A stretch of DNA of 64,000 nt from JAWXBR01 sp046595995 (GTDB lineage: Bacteria; Bacteroidota; Ignavibacteria; Kapaibacteriales; Kapaibacteriaceae), in the NCBI GenBank assembly GCA_046595995.1, contig JBKJNB010000116.1:1-64000 (forward strand), read 5' to 3'. The notes beneath the pieces were generated by a model that did no database searches, was not told where the DNA came from, and worked only from the letters and a program-made list of their open reading frames with translations. A program made the translations under genes and the position numbers. This document shows positions 33,675 through 42,828 of this stretch, piece by piece; the stretch's first letter is position 1, and every line of letters begins with the position of its first letter.

Positions 33675-35514
33675 TGTATTGCATATCGTAAAGAGCACGA
33701 TATGTGCCTTTACGGGCTAACAGTTCTTGATGCGTGCCTTCCTCAACAATCTGCCCATGCTCAAAGACCAGGATGCGATCTGCATGGATGATTGTTGACA
33801 ATCGATGCGCAACAAGCACGGCCGTGCGATCACGCAACACATCGTTGATGGCGTCCTGCACAATGCGCTCAGATTCTGAATCGAGAGCCGACGTTGCCTC
33901 ATCGAATAAGAGAATCTGTGGCTTACGATACAGTGCGCGTGCGATTGCAATTCGCTGACGTTGTCCACCGGACAGCTTCATACCTCGATCGCCGATGTTC
34001 GTGTCGTACCCATCCGCCATTCCCGTAATGAATGTGTCTGCGTGTGCAACGCGCGCAGCATTCTGCACAACACTCCGCTCCGCGCCAGGTTCCCCGAGTG
34101 AGATGTTGTTGGCAACTGTGTCGTTAAACAGTATCGTCTCTTGTGCAACAGTGCCATACATCCGTCTGTAGGCGTCGATATCGAGCGACCTGATGTCGAT
34201 ACCGTCAACACGAATCGAACCATGTTGCACATCATAGAACCGGAGGAGGAGGTCGAGCATTGTGGACTTGCCACTACCGCTTGAGCCGACGAAGGCAACA
34301 GTCTCGCCTCGCTGCACCGTGAATGATACATTGCGTAAAACGGGTTCGGCGCCGTATGCAAACGTCACGTTCTGCACTTCGATGGCTGACGTAAACGCTG
34401 GTAACGACGTATGACCCGATGTGATCGTCGGCTCTTCATCGAGGGTCGAAACGACATTCGATGCCGCTACAATTCCACGCTGCATGCCGGCAATCGTCCC
34501 TGTGATAACAGAGATCGGTTGCATAAGGCCGAATAGGAAGAACAGAAATACCATCAAATTCGTGGGTGATAGGTTCCCATTTGCAAGCTCCATCCCACCC
34601 AAATAGAACACCGTAACCAAAGCAAGGATTCCAAACGTATCGTTGAATACCGGAACGAGCGCAGTGATGCGCGTGTTCTTTAGAGCCGATCGAACATACG
34701 CCGCCGTTTGGCTGGTGAACGTTCGAATGGCGTAAGGCTCAAGCCCCATGGCTTTAACGACCCGGATACCGAGCACTGTCTCTTGTAGCGTTGACGTGTA
34801 ATCTGCCTGCGACGCCTGCATACGACGTCCATACTTGCGCAAGTAGTTCGTTGCAAACCGAATCATGGCCAGCCCGCCAAGGCTTACGGAAAGTGCAATG
34901 ACCGTGAGTTTCGGCGAGATAAGTAAAAGCAGAATAAGATGAATTACCACCTGTGCCATTTCGCGCCACATGGTGGTGACCGCGTTTATCGTAGCACCAT
35001 TCAGAACACCGACATCATTCGTAAGGAGTGAAATGATATCACCACTCCGTCTGCTTCCAAAGTAGTCCATCGAAAGCCCCGTCACTCGACCAAAGAGCGC
35101 ATCGCGTATAGACTTCATTACGCCTTCTTCGAAGCGCGTCGATACGACACTGCTCAAGTATTTCGTAATGCCTCTGCAAAGGAAGAGCAAGAACAGTGCA
35201 ATGCTCAGATTGCGAATCGATGTAAACAGGTCGTCGGCGACGATGTAGCTGACAAATGTTCTGGTGAAATCGTCGAAGCGTGCAGACATTGTTGATGCCA
35301 TCGCGCCTGCTGCAGGCAGAGCCTTACCAGTGCCCGTCCCATCTGGAAACAACGTCTGAAAAACTGGCAGAACAATGCCTATCACCATCGCATTAAACAC
35401 TGAAAACAGAAGGTTCAGTACAAGTGATATGACGACGAGGCCGCGGTACGGACGTACAAAGTGTAATACACGACGTATCACTACCATCGCATTGATAGGG
35501 GAGGGGTCTTTCAC
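33658..35514 (-). CDS. ABC exporter, MsbA-like fused permease-ATPase
   Basis: 618 residues. Six-helix permease domain in residues ~1-345 (VVISLVLNLLFSVFNAMVIG etc.), then the ATPase: Walker A VGSSGSGKST, Q-loop VAQETILF, signature LSGGQRQR, Walker B ILLFDEATSALD, H-switch AHRLSTI. This architecture flips lipids or peptides across the inner membrane. MsbA (lipid A) is the likely analogue but the substrate is not shown. It follows the amidase by 30 nt in the corA-amidase operon. Confidence 0.85.
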   Translation of the reverse strand: MKDPSPINAMVVIRRVLHFVRPYRGLVVISLVLNLLFSVFNAMVIGIVLPVFQTLFPDGTGTGKALPAAGAMASTMSARFDDFTRTFVSYIVADDLFTSIRNLSIALFLLFLCRGITKYLSSVVSTRFEEGVMKSIRDALFGRVTGLSMDYFGSRRSGDIISLLTNDVGVLNGATINAVTTMWREMAQVVIHLILLLLISPKLTVIALSVSLGGLAMIRFATNYLRKYGRRMQASQADYTSTLQETVLGIRVVKAMGLEPYAIRTFTSQTAAYVRSALKNTRITALVPVFNDTFGILALVTVFYLGGMELANGNLSPTNLMVFLFFLFGLMQPISVITGTIAGMQRGIVAASNVVSTLDEEPTITSGHTSLPAFTSAIEVQNVTFAYGAEPVLRNVSFTVQRGETVAFVGSSGSGKSTMLDLLLRFYDVQHGSIRVDGIDIRSLDIDAYRRMYGTVAQETILFNDTVANNISLGEPGAERSVVQNAARVAHADTFITGMADGYDTNIGDRGMKLSGGQRQRIAIARALYRKPQILLFDEATSALDSESERIVQDAINDVLRDRTAVLVAHRLSTIIHADRILVFEHGQIVEEGTHQELLARKGTYRALYDMQYTTVGA

Positions 35515-35544
35515 AAGGGGCGCTTGGACGTAGTTGTGTTCAAA

Positions 35545-36678
35545 TCAGTGCGATGCAGAACGTTGATATACTTCGGCATACGCGACGATAGCCTTTACAA
35601 TTGCTTCTGCGGTTTCTTGCTGTCCTATTGAACTGCTGATGTAGGCGGCGTCTTTGGTGTTTGATAAGAATGCGGTTTCGAAGAGAATGTTTGGCATTGA
35701 GGCACCGACGAGAACGTAGAAGCCAGCTTGACTAACTCCACGGTTGGATAGGCCGGTGCCTTTGTGCACCTCTCGCTGTACCGAGCGAGCCAACTCTTCA
35801 CTGAACCGAACGAAACTACGTTGTGCCATCGTAGCAATGATGAGCTGCTCTTCGTTCATGCCATCATAACGCTTCGTCGAACGCTCGTACTGAATAGATG
35901 CGTTTTCTCGTGCAGCGACTCGTGCCGCGTCTGCATTGCGCCCGGGGCGAAGAATGTATGTCTCGCATCCGTTTGCAGGATGTGGCTTCGTAGGCATGCT
36001 GTTGCAATGAATGCTGACAAAGAGTTTGCCTTTAGACTCGTTCGCGATTTGGGTTCTCTTAAACAGTTCTTTGAACGAGTCATCCTCGCGTGTCATCACC
36101 ACACGAGTATTGGGCATGGTCTCGACGATGAGTGCTTTTACCTTCTTCGCTATTGCCAATGTCACCGTCTTTTCAGCAACGTTATTCACGCCCATTGCAC
36201 CAGCGTCAATGCCACCGTGCCCAGCATCGAGTACGATAACGTCAAGAAGCCACTTCGTGTCAGCTTTTGTCGTGCGTTCCGTCGGTGGCGTACCGGCATA
36301 GACATTCAGCACGAGTGCATGTGCGCTATTACGCCTTAGGAGTACAGAGTCGGGTGCAACCGGAAGTGCGCAGCGAATAACCACCATCGTGCGAATGCGC
36401 TCGTATGTTATTCTGATGCCTCGGTTACTACAAGACGTATCGATTGCGTTCTCTGCGAGTGTCGCGTTTGGAATGCGCACCACAACGATTTGGCCAAGGA
36501 GTTCAGCTCGCTGATAAGCGGGTATTGCCCCAGTGGCAACAAAATGCAAGGCGGTACCGAATGGCATCGTAGCTGCTGATATCGCAGTGATGTGCACGTC
36601 TGCTGCGTGCATCCCACAGACGTGCAGAACGAATGCACAGACGGATGCAGCGACGACGCGCCACGACCTAGTTGCCAA
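35545..36678 (-). CDS. N-acetylmuramoyl-L-alanine amidase
   Basis: 377 residues with signal peptide (VVAASVCAFVLHVCGMHAA). Residues ~25-130 resemble an AMIN-like beta domain. The Amidase_3 domain follows: VIVLDAGHGGIDAGAMG (Zn His), VAEKTVTLAIAKKV (Glu), LFVSIHCNSMPT (His) and ILFETAFLSNTKD (catalytic Glu). It removes stem peptides from peptidoglycan, probably during daughter-cell separation. It overlaps the corA 3' end by 11 nt. Confidence 0.9.
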   Translation of the reverse strand: MATRSWRVVAASVCAFVLHVCGMHAADVHITAISAATMPFGTALHFVATGAIPAYQRAELLGQIVVVRIPNATLAENAIDTSCSNRGIRITYERIRTMVVIRCALPVAPDSVLLRRNSAHALVLNVYAGTPPTERTTKADTKWLLDVIVLDAGHGGIDAGAMGVNNVAEKTVTLAIAKKVKALIVETMPNTRVVMTREDDSFKELFKRTQIANESKGKLFVSIHCNSMPTKPHPANGCETYILRPGRNADAARVAARENASIQYERSTKRYDGMNEEQLIIATMAQRSFVRFSEELARSVQREVHKGTGLSNRGVSQAGFYVLVGASMPNILFETAFLSNTKDAAYISSSIGQQETAEAIVKAIVAYAEVYQRSASH

Positions 36679-37660
36679 GCCAGCCCCGTTTGCGAAAGAT
36701 CATCCCCATGCTGGTAGCCACTGCGATAATAATAATCCAGACCATGGCATAGCCGTACTTCCAGGTCAGCTCGGGCATGTATTCGAAGTTCATGCCGTAG
36801 ATGCTGCAAATGAACGTGAGTGGTAGAAAAATCGTACTGATAACGGTCAGAACCTTCATTACCTTGTTCAGCCTAGATGCTGTTGAGGAGAAGTAGACCT
36901 CCATTAACGACATAGCAAGTTCTCGAGTGGCTTCAAGCTGATCTGCCACGCGGATAAGGTGATCATAAACATTGCGATAATAAAACGACTCGTCTCGACT
37001 TATAAGATCGAAATCACCACGAGCCAAGCGATTTACGATTTCGCGTGTATAGACAACGATTCGTCGCATTGCCTGTATCCGGCGTTTCATGTCTAGAATG
37101 TCATGCAGACATTCCTGACTAGGATTTTCGAGTGTCGATTCTTCAAGCTTATAAAGCTTGTCTTCAATTTCTGCCACATGTGGCAGATAGCGCTCGACCA
37201 TAGCATCGAGCATAAGGTGCAAGAGGTAATCCGGACCACGACGGAAGGCCCTCGTACTGTGCCCGCACATTGCCGCGAGGTCGTCAATGGCATGTAGGGG
37301 CTCGATGTGGTGTGTAATAAGCACGTTCGCGCCGATAACGATGCTCAGCTGCACGTCCTGGTCTTCTTCCGGTCGAATGGCGTGTACGATCACGAAGAGA
37401 TAGCCTTCGTAGTCTTCAACTTTCGGATGGTGTAATTGCTGCTCTGGGTTCGATCGCCGGGCTCGTGCGATGTCATTACGCACTAACTCATGAACGGGAA
37501 ACCAAGACCCTAAGATGAGTTGTTCATCTTCGACAGTGGGCGCTGACATGTCCACCCATACGAGGGCGCCAGGTTTCAGATCAGCCACATGAATGGTCGA
37601 AAGCTCAGAAGCTGGCACCATCTGAATTGTCGACTCGTGTAGAATGCGAACTGTAATCAT
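36668..37660 (-). CDS. corA: CorA-type magnesium/cobalt channel
   Basis: 330 residues from ATG 37660; an earlier GTG/ATG would add 14 unlikely residues. A large cytoplasmic N-domain and long helix lead to two C-terminal membrane helices. The pore motif IYGMNFEYMPEL contains the GMN filter; TFICSIYGMN is preceded by VLTVISTIFLPLT. It forms pentameric divalent-cation channels. It is the first gene of the corA-amidase-exporter operon and divergent from rlmD. Confidence 0.93.
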   Translation of the reverse strand: MITVRILHESTIQMVPASELSTIHVADLKPGALVWVDMSAPTVEDEQLILGSWFPVHELVRNDIARARRSNPEQQLHHPKVEDYEGYLFVIVHAIRPEEDQDVQLSIVIGANVLITHHIEPLHAIDDLAAMCGHSTRAFRRGPDYLLHLMLDAMVERYLPHVAEIEDKLYKLEESTLENPSQECLHDILDMKRRIQAMRRIVVYTREIVNRLARGDFDLISRDESFYYRNVYDHLIRVADQLEATRELAMSLMEVYFSSTASRLNKVMKVLTVISTIFLPLTFICSIYGMNFEYMPELTWKYGYAMVWIIIIAVATSMGMIFRKRGWLGN

Positions 37661-37690
37661 GGTGCAAATTAGGGCCGATGCCGGTTGGTG

Positions 37691-37698
37691 TACTTTTG
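37691..37698 (+). promoter_or_regulatory. Bacteroidota-type -7 element (TACTTTTG) for rlmD
   Basis: Fits TAnnTTTG, 25 nt before ATG 37724 in the 63-bp divergent gap with corA. Confidence 0.45.
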
Positions 37699-37723
37699 TC
37701 ACTCGTTGTGTTGTGCAAATCTA

Positions 37724-39166
37724 ATGGGCGGACTCGTGGCTACGTTGGAAAGGGATGCAGAAATTGAATTGGACATCGAGTCGATAGGCTTCGAAGGCGT
37801 CTCTGTGGCCCGGCATGATGGCATCGTGATATTTGTGAACGGAGCACTCCCCGGAGAACGCGTGCGCGCGCGCATGCGTTCAAAACAGAAGCGCTTTTGG
37901 GAAGCAGAGACGATGGAGGTCCTGCAGCCATCTGCAAGTCGCATCAACGCACCTTGCACGCATTTTGGGATTTGCGGCGGATGCAAATGGCAGCACCTCT
38001 CCTATGTCGATCAGCTCCATTGGAAGCGTCAGCACGTTGTTGACGCGTTTGAGCGCATTGGCCACATTGCAGTTGGCGAGATTCACCCCACGGTGGGCTG
38101 TGAGCGCAATTACGGGTATCGAAATAAGATGGAGTTCTCGTTCGGAGCCTCGGCGTGGTTAACGCGCGAGGAGATCGACAGTGAGCAGATGTTTGATATG
38201 TCGTTCGCGTTGGGTCTACATGTACCTGGACGGTTCGATAAGGTGCGCAACCTCGACTATTGCTGGATTCAAAACGAGCACGCAAACGCATTGCTCGCGA
38301 AGGCGCACACGTTATCGCGTGAGTTCGGCATCGTTGCATATCACTCGCGTTCTCATGCAGGTTTCGCTAGAAATCTAGTGCTTAGAACAAGCGCCACAAC
38401 GGGCGCAATAATGGCGTGTCTCATAACGACGACTCCGAAGTCTCGAGTCGAACAGGACTTCATTGATGCGTGGATGCAGAGTTATGACGGCCTGCCCGAT
38501 GGTTCATCGGTGCTACATGCCATCAACGATACATGGTCGCCGGTTGCCGTTGGTACGATTACACAACAACAGGGTCCGGGCTATTTGGAAGAGACCTCCC
38601 ACGACATTTCATATCGCATTTCGATGTTCTCGTTCTTTCAGACAAATACCGTTCAGCTTCCGCAGCTTGTAGGGCTAGCTATCGACGGGGCACTGTTGAC
38701 TGGGTCTGAAACTGTTTGGGACCTCTACTGCGGCACAGGCACTCTAACACTACCGGCCGCCCGCAAAGCTTCTAAGGTCATCGGGATAGAACTCTCCGCA
38801 TCATCTATTGCAGACGCGCATTCAAACGCTGCGCGCAACGACATTACCAATGTAGAACTACATGCACTGGACTTGCATATTCCGGCTGCCATTCGGGTTC
38901 TAAAGGATTTGCCACACCCCGATGTCATCATCATCGACCCGCCGCGAGCAGGCATGCACCCTACGCTCGCACAACACATCCTATCTGTTGGAGCGAAGCG
39001 AATTGTATATGTAAGCTGCAATCCCGCTACCCAAGCGCGTGACTGCGCCCTGCTGAGTGAGAGGTATGCTGTTGTCAGTGCTAGACCGGTCGACATGTTT
39101 CCTCAGACATATCATGTCGAGTGCGTCGCCGTGCTTGAGCGTTTACCGGATAATCTGGATCGGTAA
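37724..39166 (+). CDS. rlmD: 23S rRNA (uracil-C5)-methyltransferase, RlmD/RumA family
   Basis: 480 residues from ATG 37724. An N-terminal TRAM domain (LDIESIGFEGVSVARHDGIV ... NGALPGERVRARM) precedes a cysteine cluster (CTHFGICGGCKWQH) that binds a 4Fe-4S centre. The AdoMet domain has DLYCGTGTLTLPAAR, IIIDPPRAGMHP and the nucleophile Cys in YVSCNPATQARD. It methylates U1939 or a neighbouring uracil of 23S rRNA; RlmC and RlmCD activities cannot be separated by sequence here. Its 3' end overlaps the convergent subtilase by 24 nt. Confidence 0.9.
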   Translation: MGGLVATLERDAEIELDIESIGFEGVSVARHDGIVIFVNGALPGERVRARMRSKQKRFWEAETMEVLQPSASRINAPCTHFGICGGCKWQHLSYVDQLHWKRQHVVDAFERIGHIAVGEIHPTVGCERNYGYRNKMEFSFGASAWLTREEIDSEQMFDMSFALGLHVPGRFDKVRNLDYCWIQNEHANALLAKAHTLSREFGIVAYHSRSHAGFARNLVLRTSATTGAIMACLITTTPKSRVEQDFIDAWMQSYDGLPDGSSVLHAINDTWSPVAVGTITQQQGPGYLEETSHDISYRISMFSFFQTNTVQLPQLVGLAIDGALLTGSETVWDLYCGTGTLTLPAARKASKVIGIELSASSIADAHSNAARNDITNVELHALDLHIPAAIRVLKDLPHPDVIIIDPPRAGMHPTLAQHILSVGAKRIVYVSCNPATQARDCALLSERYAVVSARPVDMFPQTYHVECVAVLERLPDNLDR

Positions 39167-42025
39167 GATCGCTGTGCCGTCAACCGTTTGCAGGCGTACG
39201 AAGTACACACCAATTGCAACAGGTTGAATCGTCAACTCAATTTCGTGCTCTCCGGCGGCTACATTTAGGTCTTCGGCTACCGTACTTACGGTATTGCCAA
39301 GAATGTCTACAACATCCATGAGAATTGGGGTGTTAGTCCGCACCGAATACCGCACCGAATGCGTGCCGGTTGTAATGACAGCGCCAGCGTCGACAGAAAT
39401 AACACGGTCAGCCAATGGTAGTGGCACAAACGTAACTGCGTTCAAACCCATATCAACCGCTCTGCGCGTACCTGCTACAACTCCACGCTTAATTTCTTCG
39501 TACGATGCGCCGACAGCAATGACATAGCAGATCTGCTGTGTCTGGCCGACGGCAAGAGAAAAAGGACCTCCACCTAACATGAGAGCGACATCTTCAACGT
39601 TCGAGTTCGTGCGTGCAACGCCGCTTGACATCATGAGCCACTTCTCAGCGCGAATGAAGTTGTCGTAGATCGATGGACAATCAATGTCGCCATCGTTATC
39701 GATTGCAAACATGTTAATCGCGAGCGGCGAGATCATGCTCACGCCAACCCTTGGCATATCGCTTAGCTTGACGTTTTCTATTAGCGCAATTCCGCGCTCG
39801 GGATCCCATGCACACCCGTTGTCGGCGCCTGCGGGTCCAATATCCCAGTCATGAAACTGCGCCACCCAGAGTGCCGGGATGGCCGTGTCACCGCGATTGG
39901 TAACATCGAACGCCATGAGAATGATGTTGCGCATCGAATCATCATTGGACTGATACACGGTTTGCACAACGCTCACGCCTGCAGCAAATGCATCGTATTG
40001 GTCGTCGAAGCGAGAGACGGCGCGAAGACCCGATGGAACGCTATCGCGATGTACTTCGATTATCTCCGACGCGTGGAAGTTAGTGTCCTTGACCGTCGTG
40101 TTAGCACCACGTGCAACGTTAGGTAAGTATGTAGGCTCTTTGCCAACAAGAAGAGCCCCTTCGTAAAGAAGGTTAGGACCGTTCTTGTACCTGAATCCGA
40201 CCCCTTGCGAGTTATTCGGATAGTCGTTGTAAGCAATATTGCCGATGGAGTTTATTGTTACCGCAATGTCGTTGGCTGCAATCGTGCGGTACGACGGGTT
40301 AACCGTTGCCGTCACCAACTGCTTGCCAACAACGGTGTCGCCATCCATGATGCTAACGAGAACAGCCAGGTGCGCATCGAGCGGCACGCTGGGCGGAAGC
40401 TGAATAATAATGTCATCAGGCACACTACGCACCTCATTCTTGACGAGCGGGCCAACAATTACCTCGGTGGTCAGCAGTGTGAAGCTCACATTAGAGGGGG
40501 CTGCATTGATCACGATCCGAGCGTTCGCAACGGCCGATAGAAGATTCTTTAGCGTCAAATGAAGGTGTAAGCGTTCACCCGATTCGAACACGCTATCAGC
40601 ATCCTCATCGCTGAACCAGGCCTCGGTAACAATGGTATGCCGGATGTTCGTGGCCGTAAGTGCGCGCAGGGCATTTACACGTCCCATGCCAATACGGCCA
40701 ATCGCAAACAGATTGAGTGTATCGATGTCATCGGCCGTTGCACGCAGAATAGCATGAATTTCATCGGGGGGAAGTTCAGGGCGCATAAGGCGCAACATCG
40801 CAGCAATGGCTGCAACCACGGGCGACGACATCGACGTGCCGTCGTAAGAGTCGTATTCGTTTCCCGGCACAGTTGAGAGAATGCTTTGACCGGGTGCGCA
40901 TACATCAACGGTACTATGGCGATTCGAGAAGAATGCAAGCTTGTCTAGCGCGTTTGTTGCGGCGACGCTAACAACGGTCGGGAATGCGGCAGGGAAGTAT
41001 GCCTGCTCAACAGATTCGTTTCCAGCTGCGGCCACGATAAGCGTGCCCAAATCATGTGCTGTGTTGATGACTTCGATGTCTGCAAAGGACTGCGATGGCG
41101 AACCGAATGAGCAGTTGATAACACGAGCGCCATTCGATGCAGCGTACAGAATGCCTTCGCTCGTACGAGCAACAGTGCGTCCGAAAGGATCGTCATTACC
41201 CACCTTAACAGGCATCAGTGTAACGCGTCTTCCTACGCCCGCTACACCTATGCCATTGTCGACTACCGCACCAACAATTCCGCCCACATGAGTACCGTGA
41301 GCATTGCCTGGTATCGGAGCGTTGTCGCCGGTGCTGCCATCTGTGCCAACGAAATCCCAACCGAACCAATCATCCACGAAGCCATTGCCATCGTCATCAA
41401 CCGCGTTGCTTCGCCTGTCGTTTCCATTGTTATCCGCGCCAACTTCTCCGGTATTTCTCCAGATCTGTCCTTGCAGGTCAACATGCGATGTGTCCACGCC
41501 CGTATCAACGATGCCAACCACCACAGTACCACTATCGGGTATTACATCCCAAGCGTTCATCGCCCTCGTAAGTGCGAGATGGTATTGCTCTGGGCTTCGC
41601 GGATCGTTGGGTACAAAGCCAACCGAGCGAACCGGGAGAATTTCTGCATACTCAACGTCGGGAAAGGCTGAAAGTTTGGCAGCAGCGTCGCGCGAGTGCA
41701 TCGTGCCTTCGTAGCGAATGACACATATCCGCGAAAGGCCCAGCCATTGTGGTATTGTTCCTGGAGCAAGGAGTGCATTGCGCTTCGCATATGCTTTTGC
41801 CACACTTGTGAGCACGGCGTCGGAGATGTACGGGGCTGAGGAATGTACGCCAAGCACTGGCGTTAGTACTTCGATTGAACCAGTACGACGAGCACGTTGC
41901 CACGTGTCGAGTGTACCCGATGCGGCTTTCCATTTAACGACAACGGTTTGTGTGGCGACGTCGTCTGCAGCACAAATATTGACTGCACCAATAATAAACA
42001 GTGCAAGTATAAAGCGCAAAGGCAT
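39143..42025 (-). CDS. Secreted subtilisin-like (S8) protease with sorting tail
   Basis: 960 residues from ATG 42025, just after the FlgD-like stop; the long upstream frame overlaps that gene and is not credible. Signal peptide (RFILALFIIGAVNICA), inhibitor-like propeptide to about 135, then the S8 domain with Asp174 (GIVDTGVDTS), His243 (NAHGTHVGGI) and Ser398 (DGTSMSSPVV). An Asp-rich calcium-like insert (DDDGNGFVDDWFGWDF) lies between Asp and His. Beta-rich domains follow, and the last ~80 residues look like a type IX sorting tail ending AIGVYFVRLQTVDG ... PIQII. It is predicted to be a surface or secreted protease. Confidence 0.88.
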   Translation of the reverse strand: MPLRFILALFIIGAVNICAADDVATQTVVVKWKAASGTLDTWQRARRTGSIEVLTPVLGVHSSAPYISDAVLTSVAKAYAKRNALLAPGTIPQWLGLSRICVIRYEGTMHSRDAAAKLSAFPDVEYAEILPVRSVGFVPNDPRSPEQYHLALTRAMNAWDVIPDSGTVVVGIVDTGVDTSHVDLQGQIWRNTGEVGADNNGNDRRSNAVDDDGNGFVDDWFGWDFVGTDGSTGDNAPIPGNAHGTHVGGIVGAVVDNGIGVAGVGRRVTLMPVKVGNDDPFGRTVARTSEGILYAASNGARVINCSFGSPSQSFADIEVINTAHDLGTLIVAAAGNESVEQAYFPAAFPTVVSVAATNALDKLAFFSNRHSTVDVCAPGQSILSTVPGNEYDSYDGTSMSSPVVAAIAAMLRLMRPELPPDEIHAILRATADDIDTLNLFAIGRIGMGRVNALRALTATNIRHTIVTEAWFSDEDADSVFESGERLHLHLTLKNLLSAVANARIVINAAPSNVSFTLLTTEVIVGPLVKNEVRSVPDDIIIQLPPSVPLDAHLAVLVSIMDGDTVVGKQLVTATVNPSYRTIAANDIAVTINSIGNIAYNDYPNNSQGVGFRYKNGPNLLYEGALLVGKEPTYLPNVARGANTTVKDTNFHASEIIEVHRDSVPSGLRAVSRFDDQYDAFAAGVSVVQTVYQSNDDSMRNIILMAFDVTNRGDTAIPALWVAQFHDWDIGPAGADNGCAWDPERGIALIENVKLSDMPRVGVSMISPLAINMFAIDNDGDIDCPSIYDNFIRAEKWLMMSSGVARTNSNVEDVALMLGGGPFSLAVGQTQQICYVIAVGASYEEIKRGVVAGTRRAVDMGLNAVTFVPLPLADRVISVDAGAVITTGTHSVRYSVRTNTPILMDVVDILGNTVSTVAEDLNVAAGEHEIELTIQPVAIGVYFVRLQTVDGTAILPIQIIR

Positions 42026-42026
42026 G

Positions 42027-42752
42027 TTAGCGCGGAGGCCAGACAATACGTTTCCTTGCAATGCGATCAGAGCCAATGCGCACTTCGGCAACGAAGTCGC
42101 CTGGATACACCGGACGTCCTTGGTCATCCTGACCGTTCCAGGCAATCTCGTATTGCCCAGGTGCTTGGATGCCTTGGAAGAGCGATGTAATGATGCGCGC
42201 TTGCGGAGAGTAGATGACAATTTCAATCTCTGTGGTTTCTTCAACGGTGTAGCGAATGCGCGGCGACACATCTTCCTGCAGTCCAAATAGTTTTGCAATG
42301 TCTCCCAGATTCACTTGCATGTTACCCGTACCCATGGGGTACAGGAGAATGCCAGGGACGTATTGTGCGTTCGCAATGTTGATTCGATTCTGAACAACTT
42401 CCTGGGCTGTGGGTGCATAGATCGAGGATGGTACATTCATTGTGCGAGCTATGGCCTCCCACGCAGATTCCTGCGGCACGATTCGGGATGTCGTCTCCAT
42501 CGTGTACGAAAGCGTGCGTGCGTCATGCGCGAACCTTACACGGCTACTCATAGACACCTTCAGCGCCTGTCTGTATGCACTATCCTGTGCTGCAGAGTAG
42601 CGCGTAGCTATTTCGCCGGGTAGGTTCTGGCGCGCACGAGCAGTGTCGCTCTTAGCCTGCACACGAACATGGACACAACAAATCATCGCAAGGACTACAA
42701 ATGCAGTCCAAGTAGATGGTACGACGCGCGACAAAGGGGCGGAAAGGGTCAT
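42027..42752 (-). CDS. Exported protein with FlgD-like Ig domain
   Basis: 241 residues from ATG 42752 (a start 42 nt upstream is possible but would lengthen the n-region). Signal: STWTAFVVLAMICCVHVRVQA. The middle part is helical with no known motif. The C-terminal ~75 residues fit the FlgD Ig-like fold: EIVIYSPQARIITSLFQGIQ, then GQYEIAWNGQDDQGRPVYPG and FVAEVRIG. That fold is often the sorting tail in this phylum. It ends 1 nt before the subtilase start and is probably cotranscribed with it. Confidence 0.7.
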   Translation of the reverse strand: MTLSAPLSRVVPSTWTAFVVLAMICCVHVRVQAKSDTARARQNLPGEIATRYSAAQDSAYRQALKVSMSSRVRFAHDARTLSYTMETTSRIVPQESAWEAIARTMNVPSSIYAPTAQEVVQNRINIANAQYVPGILLYPMGTGNMQVNLGDIAKLFGLQEDVSPRIRYTVEETTEIEIVIYSPQARIITSLFQGIQAPGQYEIAWNGQDDQGRPVYPGDFVAEVRIGSDRIARKRIVWPPR

Positions 42753-42772
42753 GAGTACACTGAAAATAAGAA

Positions 42773-42801
42773 AGCCGTCGTGCTTTGCGGGCACGACGGC
42801 T
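42773..42801 (-). terminator. rpsA: Intrinsic terminator after rpsA
   Basis: An 11-bp perfect stem (AGCCGTCGTGC with GCACGACGGCT) around a 7-nt loop, followed on the minus strand by TTCTTATTTT. It sits 28 nt after the rpsA stop and 21 nt before the FlgD-like ATG, so it separates the two units. Confidence 0.8.
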
Positions 42802-42828
42802 AGAGTTTCATATTCGTTTCAATATCGA

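Noticed and set aside
42026..42298. A 91-residue N-terminal extension of the subtilase
   Set aside because: It overlaps the FlgD-like gene in another frame and precedes a proper signal peptide at ATG 42025.
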